A DNA stretch of 64,000 bases from Silurus meridionalis (lineage: Eukaryota > Chordata > Actinopteri > Siluriformes > Siluridae). The notes beneath the pieces were generated by a model. That model worked only from the letters and a program-made list of their open reading frames with translations, did not search any database and was not told the DNA's origin. The stretch covers positions 25,972,405 through 26,036,404 of the forward strand of contig NC_060901.1 of assembly GCF_014805685.1 (NCBI RefSeq). Direction: 5' to 3'. Below are positions 31,039 to 44,249 of this stretch, in pieces (positions within the stretch are counted from its first letter, which is position 1; the number at the start of each line of letters is the position of its first letter). Both the position numbers and the translations under genes were made by a program.

Positions 31039-33090
31039 TCAGACCAGCGACGTGGTGCTCTCCGGGTTGACCCTGAGCGAGCGCGAGCTCTTCCTCAGGT
31101 CCTGAAGCTGCTTGGCCGGCTTGCCGACCGCGTCCTCGAACCTGCGCTCCACCACGGGCAGCACGGTCTCGTGGAGAAAGGCGGCGTTCTGCGCGATGAA
31201 AGCCTTCTTCTCAGAGTCCTGCTCGCAGCGCAGGCTGTAGTCCACGTGCTGCACGGCCACCAGGATGATCTCGCGGAGGCTTTCAAGGAACACCATGTGC
31301 AGTTCGGGGAAGTAAAGTTTAAGCCCTTCCTCGAGAAAGGCCATCATCTGTTTGGTGAAGGCCACTACGGTATAGCTGAGGTTCACCCAGCAGTCGTCGC
31401 CCGTGTACTGGTTGAAGGTGGTGACGCCGCAGGCGCGCATCTCGTCCTTCAGCTTGCCGAGCGACTCCGGGGTCATCAGGTTCATCCGGCGCCACATCTC
31501 CTCCGAGTTGCGGTGCTTCGTGGCCTCGATGATGACGTCTTTTTGGCTCTGCAGGGCCGCCTTAATGTCCTTGACCAGCAGCGAGTGCAGGATGAAAGTC
31601 AGGTCCAGGCCGATGTCGCTCAGCTGCCTGCAGTGCTCTCCGGCCAGCTTGACACACTCGGCGGCCGTCGACAAGCTCTCCTTGCTGTCAAACACCTGCT
31701 TGCTGAAGGTGTCGGCGAACATCCTCATGGCTGAGCGAGACCACACGACAAAGGCCGAGTAGCAGCCCGTGTCGCCTGCGAAGTCGGTCTCGAACTCCCG
31801 GGCCGTCTCGAGCAAACCGGTGAAGAAGACATTGCAGAGCTTCTGGATGTACAGCAGGGTAGCACCTTCAATGCGCAGCTGACGGATGGCCGTGTGAACT
31901 GCAGCAGCACGGTTCTTCAGGAACAGATCGCAGGCTTTGGTAGACTGGCCCAGACGGATGAGCTGCGAGACGGCGCGCCTCGTCGCCTTGGGTCCACCAC
32001 GAAGCGACCGGTCCGGCGACAACTCAAACACCAAGACCTCAGTCAGCTGTCGCACTCGTTCCTCGACTTTCCCTCTAAGCTCCTTGACCCTCGGTGTGAC
32101 CGGCTGATCCTTCAGGTACTCGTTCAACTTCTGCAAAAGATCCACAGCACCCTCAAAATCTCTCTGCGCGATACAAACATCCAGGTCCTCAGGAAGTTCC
32201 TGGATCCACTCCGGACTCAAGTCCACCATCTCCTCGGGTTCCAACGATTCCTCTTTTTCAAACGGGTTGGTGGAGACCTCAGGTCGGACTGGCGACTTGG
32301 GCACCTCTTCTTCTTTCTTGTTCAGGTCTTTGGCTTTGGTTTTCTTAGTCTCGTCCAGAATCTCCAGCCACTCTTTCTTAATCTTGCTGTTCTCCGCTTG
32401 GAAAATGCGACTGTCCGGGTACATCAGGATCTTGAACATGTCCTTCATGGGAGGGTTGTCCTTGACGTTCACGACAGCGAAGCTCTCCAGGTCATACAGG
32501 GCGCTGTATTTGTACTTGATGCTCCCGCGTCGGTTAGGGAGCCAGGTCGCGACTAACAGGCAGTCGTTCATCAGGAAGGCGTGAACCTTCTGGATCTGAG
32601 CCATGTTGTCCACGTCGTACTCGAACAGGTCACCGTTGTAGACCAGATAACGGCCAGGGGTCTCCAGGATGTTCTTGCAGCCTTCCACTTTCTCCAGGAG
32701 GGTGGTTAAGGTTCTCTGCTTGACCTCCTCAGTCTCTTTAGGAAAAGCTGTGAGCATTTCTTTGGCCGCTTCGTCCTTGTCGGTGGACAGCAACGCCTGA
32801 GTGATGCTCTCCATAATGCTTTTCTGCTCGGTCAAGATGTGACTTAGCTGGTACATCTCGCTCTCCAGGTACGAGATCTCCTTCGCTGTCTCAATGAACT
32901 GCCTGTAGTTCTTGTACACGTTCTTCTTCAGGTTCTGGGCGGTTTCATCTGCCAGAGTTTGGATCTTCTGCCGGTGCTCCTGCAAGTCCCTGTCTCCATC
33001 AGACTGCTGTGAGAGCTGCTTCACGTAGTTCTGCGGCTCGAAGTTCGCCGACTCGAGCTGTTTGCGCAGCCTGTTTCCTGTGTCCGCCAT
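31039..33090 (-). CDS. EXOC8: Exocyst complex component 8 (Exo84)
   Basis: This subunit of the octameric exocyst tethers secretory vesicles to the plasma membrane and is a RalA effector. It is a single uninterrupted coding exon of 683 aa, as in human. The start MADTGNRLRKQLES was chosen over an upstream in-frame ATG at 33126 because it aligns with the family N-terminus and lies in GCCATGG-type context (GTCCGCCATG on the plus strand read in reverse). Coiled-coil Vps51/Exo84 N-terminal region: about 15-140. PH-like domain: about 145-255 (YLVYNGDLFEYD through NDCLLVATWLP to EWLEILDETKK). Exo84 C-terminal helical domain: about 300-670 (DVCIAQRDFEGAVDLL onward). The glycine-rich insert of the mammalian protein is absent, which accounts for the shorter length. 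The protein ends in NPESTTSLV. SPRTN starts 659 bp away on the other strand. Confidence 0.98.
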   Translation of the reverse strand: MADTGNRLRKQLESANFEPQNYVKQLSQQSDGDRDLQEHRQKIQTLADETAQNLKKNVYKNYRQFIETAKEISYLESEMYQLSHILTEQKSIMESITQALLSTDKDEAAKEMLTAFPKETEEVKQRTLTTLLEKVEGCKNILETPGRYLVYNGDLFEYDVDNMAQIQKVHAFLMNDCLLVATWLPNRRGSIKYKYSALYDLESFAVVNVKDNPPMKDMFKILMYPDSRIFQAENSKIKKEWLEILDETKKTKAKDLNKKEEEVPKSPVRPEVSTNPFEKEESLEPEEMVDLSPEWIQELPEDLDVCIAQRDFEGAVDLLQKLNEYLKDQPVTPRVKELRGKVEERVRQLTEVLVFELSPDRSLRGGPKATRRAVSQLIRLGQSTKACDLFLKNRAAAVHTAIRQLRIEGATLLYIQKLCNVFFTGLLETAREFETDFAGDTGCYSAFVVWSRSAMRMFADTFSKQVFDSKESLSTAAECVKLAGEHCRQLSDIGLDLTFILHSLLVKDIKAALQSQKDVIIEATKHRNSEEMWRRMNLMTPESLGKLKDEMRACGVTTFNQYTGDDCWVNLSYTVVAFTKQMMAFLEEGLKLYFPELHMVFLESLREIILVAVQHVDYSLRCEQDSEKKAFIAQNAAFLHETVLPVVERRFEDAVGKPAKQLQDLRKSSRSLRVNPESTTSLV

Positions 33091-33748
33091 GTTGCCGTCA
33101 AACTGACAAACAGATCGCTTCAACACCCGGAAGCGAGCGCGTCGCTTTCTGATTACGTCACATTACACGGACGAAACAGAGAGCGCTGTAGGAGGAAGAA
33201 AATTTGTTGGACAACTATAAAGCATCACGGAAACATTAAAAAAACAACCTAAATTATATTTATTTATCATTTTCCAGGCATGGCAGCGCTTATATGTAAT
33301 TTATGTACACGTTTATAAAGGTTTAAACACTATATATTTCATTATGTTGATTATTTTCCAATTCAAAGCTCTTTTACATATCGTTATCAACATTATCACA
33401 CTACCGCATAATCACGAATTAGAACTCCTTCCAAACAGGATGTAAAATATGTAACAAAAATACAAATAAAAATATATATAGCTATATAGATAGATGGATA
33501 GATATCTGTACTTTTTAATTTTTTTCCTCTCTACGAGTGTTTTTTCCGTGAAACCCATAGTTGGCCAACGGGCTGTGTTTCAAAAAGCGCCCTAGTTCTT
33601 TTATAGTGTCACTCGTTGTGATTCTGTGGGAAGCGTGAAACCCTAGAGAGTAGGGAACGAGTGCGTTTGGAATACGACCGGAAGGCGCCGGAGGATTAGC
33701 AGGTTGTCAGGGACGGTTTGTTATTGTATTGTGTGTATTGGAGGCAAG
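33091..33748. promoter_or_regulatory. Divergent EXOC8 / SPRTN promoter region
   Basis: The 658 bp between the start codons contain an ETS-type CCGGAAG (33127-33133) and a CRE-like TTACGTCA (33153-33160) near EXOC8. A second CCGGAAGG (about 33678-33685) lies near SPRTN. The middle is AT-rich. CpG-bearing sequence sits at both ends, suggesting either one shared promoter or two adjacent ones. Confidence 0.5.
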
Positions 33749-36700
33749 ATGGCGGATGAGGATTTTCTCTTAGCTCTCAGGCTGCAGGAGCAGTGGGACA
33801 GCGAGATCTCAGCTCCAGGGTGGAGCGAGTTCCATCCCGTGAGCAAAAAGCGCAGGGTGGATTCCTCCGGCCGGGATGCGGGTCTGTACTCCCGGCCTGT
33901 CGAGCCCGAAAGGCCGCTGTCCATCGTGGACAAATCGTGGGAGATGCTGGACCCTAATCCAGATGTTCGAGCGATGTTCCTGCAGTTCAACACCATGTTC
34001 TTCTGGGGCAAACTCAGCGGCGTGGAGGTCAAATGGAGCCCCAGGATGACCCTGTGAGTTCTGGATCGAGATCCAAATGAAGAATTTCCCTCAAAAGCAT
34101 AATCGGTTCTTCTATACTTCCATCTTTTTTTAAAAACCGACCAGAGATCTTCTTCGAATCCCAGACGGATCTTTTTGGCGCTGGGTGTATGTTCTGAGGT
34201 CGTTCTCCTGCTGCAGGATAGATCAGATGCCTCCATGCTGGCGGAGTACGTATATGAACTTGTAGGAAACCACCACCATGCTTCACTCTTGGTCTTCTGA
34301 ACATTTTAGTAAGGCTTTCTGCTCACAATCCCTCCGTTTCTAAACACCGTCCTCCACAACCTAAAAAAAACAGAATTCCTCACACAGTTTTAAGCTCCGG
34401 TTTGGTTTGGTTGGTTAAAAACCCATAAACCTGATTCTGATCCATGAAGGTTTTAAGAATTGTCCATCATGCAGGTGGTGAAGCATGGTGGTGGTTCCTG
34501 CAAGTTAAGGATTGAGAGATTCCTCTCCATCAGTTAGAATTCTACAGCAGGAGAACGTCCTCAAACCTACAGTCAAGGTTATTGAGATCTATCTCACTAT
34601 CTTCAGAACAAGAAGTCCTGGAAGTAATGGTTTTTGCCCCCAAAAAGCTCAGATCTCAGCGCCATCCAGGCTGTCTGGGAATACTGAAGGATTTGAAAAG
34701 CTCTCTGGTCGGTTCCTCAAGAAACTGGATGCAGGTTTAGAAGAATCTGTTGCAGCATTTTCTGAACATCACCAGTGATTCTTCTTCCCGTGTGATCCAG
34801 ATGTGCCGGCGTGTGTTCGTACGAAGGCAGAGGAGGCCTGTGTTCAATCCGTCTGAGCGAACCTCTTCTCAAACTCCGGCCACGCAAAGACCTAGTGGAG
34901 GTGAGTCTGGTCGCAAGCGGGCGCTAACTTTCCAGAAACTTTCTGTGGGAACTTTGTCTGGGGAATTTGGGAAATATTCCATGTTGGAAACTTACCAGGA
35001 GTTTGTGGGACTTATTTGATAGTAGGTTTACAAAGAAGCAGAAAATATCAAAGTATATTTCCAGAAATTTTCTGGGAACTTTGGAAATATTCCAAATTGA
35101 AAACTTACCAGGAATTGATGGGAATTTACAGGTATTTATGGGAGCGATTTTGAAATTTTGGGAAATTTATATAAACTCGTATGCAAATACAGTCGTAAGA
35201 TGAAATTCATGCAAATTGAAACAGATTTTGTTTTATTATTTAAATTATTATTATTTTCGATGGGAACGGAAATTTTCGATGGGAACTTCGTCTGGAGAAT
35301 TTGGGAAATATTCCAAGTTGGAAACTCACCAGGAATTTATGGGAATTAATTATAAATTTGGGCAAATATTGACTTAGATTGAAGTTTTAAACATAGATTT
35401 ACATAACATTTATGTACGATTCCCATTAATTCCCATGGAAAGTTTCCGCTATCGAAAATTCCCAGAATTTTGCAACCCCAAAGGCGAGTCCCTGAAGCGT
35501 ATCCGTTACGATGATCTTCACGCCTCGGTTTCCTCAGACGCTCCTCCACGAGATGATCCACGCCCTGCTTTTCGTCACGCAGAACAACCGAGACCGAGAC
35601 GGACACGGGCCGGAGTTCTGCAAACACATGAACCGGATCAACCAAGACAGCGGGACGAACATCTCGGTAATTTTTATCCGGGAACAATTTCCAAAAATGT
35701 GACCTGAAATGTGACCTGATGTTTTTAATTGAATGTAATTATAACATCTGCTCAGATTTATCACTCCTTCCACGACGAGGTGGACGTGTACCGGCAGCAC
35801 TGGTGGCGCTGCGACGGCCCGTGCCAGAGCCGCAAGCCATACTTCGGCTATGTGAAGCGGGCGATGAACCGGGCGCCGTCGGCCAGAGACCCATGGTGGG
35901 AGGAGCACCGAAGAACGTGCGGAGGAACGTACACCAAGATCAAAGAGCCAGAGAATTACGGGAAAAAGGGGAAGAGTGAGGAGGAGAAGAAGGAGAAGAA
36001 CACCTCGAGGAAGCACGGGGACAAACTGAAAGCAAGCAGCAAAGGTTATAAGCCCGTTTTTACAAGACACGAGATTTATCTTTTTATGAGACGTTTTCTT
36101 CTGAGATTTTGCTCTTTTTTTTTGTCTTGTAGGTTCTCAGGACATCAGGAACATCATCCCATTCAGCGGTAGAGGTGTTGTTCTTGGTGGGAGCACACAG
36201 AAACTGGCTTTCCAAAGCCCCACCCACTCACCCAAACCCCTCCAGGAACCAGATCGGACTTCACCAAATCAGACTCTACCAGATCGGACTTCACCCCCCC
36301 AAGTTTCCACCCCCACTGCTCTTCCAAAAAGGTCGGTCAGCAACCACGAAGCCTTCGTGAACATTAACGGCTCTCCTGTGAGAGTCACGAAAACCAACAA
36401 AAGCCTGGTAAGACCCAAACAGAGCACAGTGCAGGATCTGTTCCGAAAAGGAAACCTGAAATCTCCAAAAGAAACGATTCCAACCGAACCTAAAGTCAAA
36501 ACCAGTCCAAGGTCCTCGAGGACCTCTGGTTCTGCAGGGTCACCAATTTCCAAGTACTTCAGCAGCGCCAAGAGTGTTGGATCCGGATTTAACCCAGAAA
36601 ACGGCCTTCCGGGTTCTTCGGGTCTCTTTAAAACCTGTAAAAGTTCCGCAACCGGAATCTTCAAATCCGACTCTTCATCTGGGAGCAAATCCGAACCCGG

Positions 36701-37142
36701 TGTTCCAAAGCCCTACTTTGGAGGAACCGGAACTTCCAGTGCAAGTTCTCCCAGCTTTTTTGTTAAAGGTGCTCCAAGATCAAGTTTAGGAACCAAAACC
36801 CACGCTTCTTCCAGCATTCCAGGCTCCCATCCTAGACTCTTGGGAAGTCCGGAGAAGAGAAAATCTGGGTCTGTGATTCCGGATTCAACCTCCAGACCAG
36901 GAAAAAGAGGGCGGGAAGATGAGAATTCTGCGCACATGTTCGATTTCTTTCAAAGACTCAGCTCCCCGGCGTCATCCTCCTTGCCCAGGGAGGAGAAAGA
37001 GACGGGAACCGAGGCTGAAGCGCCACCAGGAGGGGGTAGTACCCTTCTCGGCTCTAGTGGCCTCACTGTGATCTGCCCCGTGTGCCAGGGCAAAGTGCTG
37101 GAGTCCCAAATTAACCAGCATTTAGACTCCTGTTTAATGTGA
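33749..37142 (+). CDS. SPRTN: DNA-dependent metalloprotease SPRTN (Spartan/DVC1)
   Basis: This nuclear protease cuts DNA-protein crosslinks during replication. Coding exons: 33749-34053, 34801-34900, 35538-35666, 35756-36044, 36133-37142, giving 610 aa. The SprT domain carries the zinc-protease motif HEMIH (H139, E140, H143) with a further histidine in GHGPEFCKHM. CAGVCSYEGRGG and the zinc-binding WWRCDGPCQ segment follow the human protein. A p97-binding SHP motif (FSGRGVVL) lies at F285-L292. The C-terminal UBZ4 ubiquitin-binding finger is C589, C592, H604, C608. A PCNA-binding PIP box is expected between them. Candidates are QSTVQDLF (371-378) and a SPISKYF segment further on. Intron 1 carries Tc1-like fold-back debris, and intron 2 carries repeated GGAAA-type sequence. 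Confidence 0.96.
34230..34790. mobile_element. Tc1-like debris in SPRTN intron 1
   Basis: ACCACCACCATGCTTCA at about 34268 and its inverse GTGAAGCATGGTGGTGG at about 34480 flank a decayed centre. KHGGG codons are a Tc1 transposase hallmark. The downstream 34510-34780 portion resembles transposase C-terminal sequence but is too decayed to be sure. Confidence 0.45.
34917..35475 (+). repeat. Repeated TTGGGAAATATTCC motif in SPRTN intron 2
   Basis: Several degenerate copies of TTTGGGAAATATTCCAAGTT, GGAAACTTACCAGGAATTTA and TGGGAA fill the intron between exons 34900 and 35538. Confidence 0.65.
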
Positions 37143-37761
37143 CCATGAGTGTGTGTGTGTGTGTGTGAGAGATACACAATTTTTTGTTTCCAAAAAAAAA
37201 ATCCTGATTTTGATATCAACAAGAGGCGGGGCTTAAACTGGCAATTGCTATCACAACATAACGAGAGCAATCAAGCTCCGTGTTTACCGTACTCAGGACC
37301 ACCCAGTTTCAGGTACAAGAGCAGGATTGTTTTCTGAGGACATTGCAGTACATAATTCGACATTTTTTCCGGCTTTTTGATCCTTTTGTCAAACTAACGA
37401 ACCAGAACACAAGAAAGAATTTTCGTCTCTCCCACGTCATAGGTAGCATTTCCACCACTTCAGAGTCTCGGATTCCTCTCCACCTGCCGTATTCCATACT
37501 CGGGGTGCTCCGGATATTTCTGTATCGCCGTTAATCACGTCTTCCAGTGAATCGTGGCAGAAAACGTCTTGCGGTCGTTGCGATGTTCTCAGGGTGATGA
37601 TGGGTGGGTTTGTTTTAAAATGAACGGTCAGTTTTATTGTCCGGACACGATGCTGATGCTGCTAAACGTTTTTTCATTTATTTTTAATAACTATTATATA
37701 CTATTAATTCCATTTTCAAAGATTTTTAAGATTTTATACATTTGTCTCAGGTTCGTGTTTG

Positions 37762-37767
37762 AATAAA
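37762..37767 (+). terminator. Likely SPRTN polyadenylation signal
   Basis: AATAAA occurs about 620 bp after the SPRTN stop in an AT-rich stretch, with T-rich sequence downstream. It is the first canonical signal I see in the 3' region. Confidence 0.45.
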
Positions 37768-38274
37768 TAATCCTTAATCTGCAATTTTCTCTCTTTTACT
37801 GTTGACTTATGGGGTCAATTGTATGATTTATGAGTTGATGTAAAGTTTGATGTAAAACATGCTGAATAATGAAAAAAGATTCTTAAATACTAAATAAGTG
37901 GACATATTAACTTTTTAATTCATGCTAGCATCCAGAGACGTTCGATACAACTGTTTGTCTCTGATTTTGTGTTTGGTGAGGAGCCATATCTGTTTGTGAG
38001 TTATTTCGAAAGACATTACAGTGGGAGAAAAAATGATTTGATCCCCTGCTGATTTGTAAAATTTACCCGCTTTGACAAAGAAATGAAGAGTTTTTTTAAA
38101 GAATTATAGATCATGTATTATATATAAATTAATTTGTATTTGATCGAGTGAAATAAGTATTGTATCCCCTATCAACCAGCAAGAATCCAAACTCCCACAC
38201 ACCCAAATTGTTCCTGTCCCTTCAAATTCTAAGCCATTGTCTTAGAAATGATGTTAAATTCTGACATTTCAGGT

Positions 38275-39178
38275 GTTAGATTTACCTCAGATTCTCCTTT
38301 GTTAGAAATTTACCTCAGATTCTACCTTGTTACAGATTTATCTCAGATTCTACCTTGTTACAGATTTACCTCAGATTCTACCTTGTTACAGATTTACCTC
38401 AGATTCTACCTTGTTACAGATTCACCTCAGATTCTACCTTGTTACAGATTCACCTCAGATTCTACCTTGTTACAGATTTATCACAGATTCTACCTTGTTA
38501 CAGATTTATCTCAGATTCTACCTTGTTACAGATTCACCTCAGATTCTACCTTGTTACAGATTTACCTCAGATTCTACCTTGTTACAGATTCACCTCAGAT
38601 TCTACCTTGTTACAGATTTATCACAGATTCTACCTTGTTACAGATTTATCTCAGATTCTACCTTGTTACAGATTCACCTCAGATTCTACCTTGTTACAGA
38701 TTCACCTCAGATTCTACCTTGTTACAGATTTATCACAGATTCTACCTTGTTACAGATTTATCACAGATTCTACCTTGTTACAGATTTATCTCAGATTCTA
38801 CCTTGTTACAGATTTACCTCAGATTCTACCTTGTTACAGATTCACCTCAGATTCTACCTTGTTACAGATTTATCACAGATTCTACCTTGTTACAGATTTA
38901 TCTCAGATTCTACCTTGTTACAGATTCACCTCAGATTCTACCTTGTTACAGATTCACCTCAGATTCTACCTTGTTACAGATTTATCTCAGATTCTGCCTT
39001 GTTACAGATTTACCTCAGATTCTACCTTGTTACAGATTTACCTCAGATTCTACCTTGTTACAGATTCACCTCAGATTCTACCTTGTTACAGATTCACCTC
39101 AGATTCTACCTTGTTACAGATTCACCTCAGATTCTACCTTGTCACAGATTTATCACAGATTCTACCTTGTTACAGATT
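38275..39178 (+). repeat. 28-bp minisatellite between SPRTN and FAM89A
   Basis: About 32 copies of the 28-mer CAGATTYACCTCAGATTCTA plus CCTTGTTA occur, with TCACC, TTACC, TTATC variants arranged in repeating higher-order blocks. The unit has no stop in the three plus frames, so long open frames arise without being genes. Confidence 0.95.
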
Positions 39179-39460
39179 GATTACATATTCCGCCTCATTA
39201 TCTCAAGTTACTTATATGTCGTATTCATAGTTCCTAAATTTTGAGTCCTGTTGTGAAGACATTGACGAAATGAAAGACATTGTCTTGTGGGGTTATGGGA
39301 CCATTGGCCTTTTCCGCATCTCTATTTGGGGCTTCAGGGCCTCATTTCCTGTCCCTGACTTCCTGTTTTCTGTGTTTGGAAGATTTGTGTTTCGGAAAAC
39401 ACGCTTCTGGAAATGAGCATGTAGCTTAGACTCTATTCAGCTCGACTCTTTGTCTTTTCT

Positions 39461-39501
<41 letters not shown>

Positions 39502-39707
39502 ATTGTGATGGCCACATGGCTCCGGAGTCGTTGCTTTGTTTCATCTCTTGTGTCGCTTCAATGCTGGCCATCTGCTCCCTCCCACTGCCCCGACCTCGAA
39601 CTTTGTAGAGAGTATAAAAATAACAGCCCTAACAGCTGAACTTCATTCCTGCTAGCAGACAAATATCCTACAGCATTACATGATCCTGAACATCTATCGT
39701 AATATCT

Positions 39708-39945
39708 GAGTAAAAGATTGGTGCTTTTTATCCAATTCCCCATTTAGTCTCCATTTACTGTTATATAAACCTCCACTCTTCTGGGAAGATGTTGTGGAGA
39801 TTTGTTTTCTCATGGAGGTAAGGTGAAAAGGCCTGGAGTGCCGTTCTAATTAATACCATTGGTGTTCTATAGGGTTGGAGATCTAAAGCATGGGATCGTC
39901 CACATCTTCCAACCCATGGACACCATTTCTTCATGGATTCATGTC
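39708..39945 (-). mobile_element. Tc1/mariner-derived relic
   Basis: In antisense form it carries CCACTCTTCTGGGAAGATGT, GTGGAGATTTG, a decayed stretch and CCAACCCATGGACACCATTT, in the same order as the other antisense copies. Confidence 0.55.
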
Positions 39946-40501
39946 AGAATCTCAAATTCTGACTAGAACGCCACTTGTTTAAACGCTCATTACCTCAAGA
40001 TTTTACTTATTTAAAAATCTAAACATTATCACAGGTTGTATGTTCTAGTTCAATCTATCGTAAATTTGAAATAAAAAAAAAATAAAAAAAACAGGTACTT
40101 GTATTTTAATTACTTGGACATGTTTTTCATCTCATTTTACATGACATTCGGAATTATATCAGATTCTGACTTATCTCAAAAACTCCATACCAATTCTCAT
40201 TTATCTCAGAATTATCTTGTCATGCAGTATGCAATTAACAGTTATCTCAAATTTGACAAAGTTACCAAGTACTTTGACGTATTATCTCAGATTATTGTCT
40301 CAAGTTGGATGTCAAATTTTGAATTATTTCGTTAGAAACAAAAATTATATTTTAATTTTTGGAAATTATCTGAAATTCTGACTCAACAACAAATCAGAAA
40401 AATACCAGTGATATTTTATATATGAAAAAATATAATATAATGCATTATTCTTTTTTGTTGAATTTGTATTAAACTATATAAATGCTAAATTAATAGTTCT
40501 G

Positions 40502-40902
40502 TCAAAACGTTCTTATGAATATTCATTCAATATACATAGCTTGCAAATACGTCAGCAATTAACCACGCCCAGTTAAGGAAACCGGAAGTGGCATGTCCGG
40601 ATTGCAGAGATTTCGCAGCTCGGTGGAAGAAGTAAGAGGGAAAGAAGAAAGCAGGGGTTTTTTTTAATTGGAATTTCCTCCACTTTGGATCTTTGGCAAG
40701 TCATAAAAAGAAAATCTAAATATATTTCGCTCTGATTTTCGATAAAAATGGACGGAAAGAGCGCGGTGTGAGTGCGGGCTTGTTGTTTTTTGTGTGTGTC
40801 CCGTCAACAGTTTGGTTTTGTCGTAAAAAGCTGTCGTGGGTATGCGCGTGATCGTGTCTGATTGTTGATTATTGAGGATTATTGATTATTGATACTTTCA
40901 TC
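40502..40902 (+). promoter_or_regulatory. FAM89A promoter and 5' UTR
   Basis: About 300 bp upstream of the FAM89A start lies a compact module (40502-40601). It has a palindromic ATGAATATTCAT, a KLF-like CCACGCCC and an ETS site ACCGGAAGTG (40581-40590). The rest down to the ATG is moderately CpG-bearing 5' UTR. The 100-bp module recurs twice in intron 1. Confidence 0.5.
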
Positions 40903-42969
<2,067 letters not shown>

Positions 42970-44165
42970 GGACTGGGAAAAAAATATAGAGGGGCGGATC
43001 CTCGACGCTGCTTTTTTTTTTTTTTTTTTTTTTTCTTCTCGATTGCCAGCAGATTTTTTTTTTTTTCATAGAAATGTAAACCACATTTATTTATTACTTA
43101 TTATATAATACAGTATATAGCGGTTTTCTGGACACTTAAAAATTTTATAGGACTTTATATATATGAGGGGGTGGAGCTTATCGCTAGTATTTACACGTAT
43201 GCAAAAAATTGCGTATCAAAGCTCTTGTGTCGCGGGCGGACTTCCGAGCCGGATCCTAAATGCTGAAAAGACGAAAACACCAACTACGGTCATGTCCTAT
43301 CCCGACATGGAACACGGCTCTTTCGAGGACTCGGATTCGGAATTCCGGGGACTGGGAATATTTTCCCCAGGAGAGGACTGTACACGATCGTATTTTACGT
43401 AGCTAACCGAGCTTATGCATATTAATCCAGGTGCTAGGAAGACATGCCTTAATCACGTCACGTGTATCAGTTACATACGAGCTACTCTACGATATCGATC
43501 GGAGGCGAACACGAAAACAAAACCAAAGAACGCCACGTTTGGGAAAAGGCGGAGCTGGGCGTTAAACACGATCTAAACAGAAACCGTAAACGGATCGAAA
43601 TTCTCAGAAGTATGGCGGATTTTTCCGGAATTCGTACGAGCTTTCGTGAAGTAACATCTGAAGCGTAAAAAAGAAAGACTGGAGATTTCGGCTGTTTCTT
43701 CATCAACCTGGCTTTGCTCCCGCCTCTTCTGCATACCGATTGGCTGCCAGGTGTGACCCATTAACTAATCAGAACGCTCCTGATCCATTCTGTTGCTGTA
43801 TCGCCCAGCTCTTATCCACATAAAGCGTCGTTTACGTTTCATCGTTCCAGTGTATATTCAGTCTTGTGTGCTGAGAAAAAAAGGTTTTTTTTTTTATTTT
43901 TTTATTATTTTAAATTTTTTTTTTTTTTTTAGTTAAAAGGACCTGAGGAAACTTTTTTAAATTATGGAGGTCGTAAAAAATTTAGATTTCTACAGACATG
44001 TCTCTGAGGTCGTATCAGATAAAAACATAAAAAAAATATGACAAGGTGAAAAAGGAGAAACATTTCTTCTCTAGTGTATCGCAAAAAAAATCCCTTTTTT
44101 AATTTTTGTTATTATTATTATTTAGTGGAACTCCTCTGTAGAGGCTTAAATCAATCAATTTATTA

Positions 44166-44171
44166 AATAAA
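44166..44171 (+). terminator. Possible FAM89A polyadenylation signal
   Basis: AATAAA lies about 1.2 kb after the FAM89A stop at the end of an AT-rich, T-run-rich stretch. Other AT-rich matches nearby make the choice uncertain. Confidence 0.25.
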
Positions 44172-44211
44172 GATATAAATGAAAGGGAAGGGAAGAAGCT
44201 AGCTTAATAAT

Positions 44212-44249
<38 letters not shown>

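Larger units (their letters stand above)
37143..40501. other. SPRTN to FAM89A interval
   Basis: This holds the SPRTN 3' UTR to about 37.8 kb, AT-rich sequence, the 28-bp minisatellite, a (TG)n run (39465-39500), a Tc1-like antisense relic (39708-39945) and AT-rich sequence with repeated TTATCTCA words. No gene is seen. Confidence 0.6.

Noticed and set aside
31000..31734. 244-codon plus-strand frame antisense to EXOC8
   Set aside because: It is a shadow of the highly constrained EXOC8 coding strand.
38248..39244. Three overlapping ~300-codon plus-strand frames
   Set aside because: They are all translations of one 28-bp minisatellite in shifted frames, without splice or start context.
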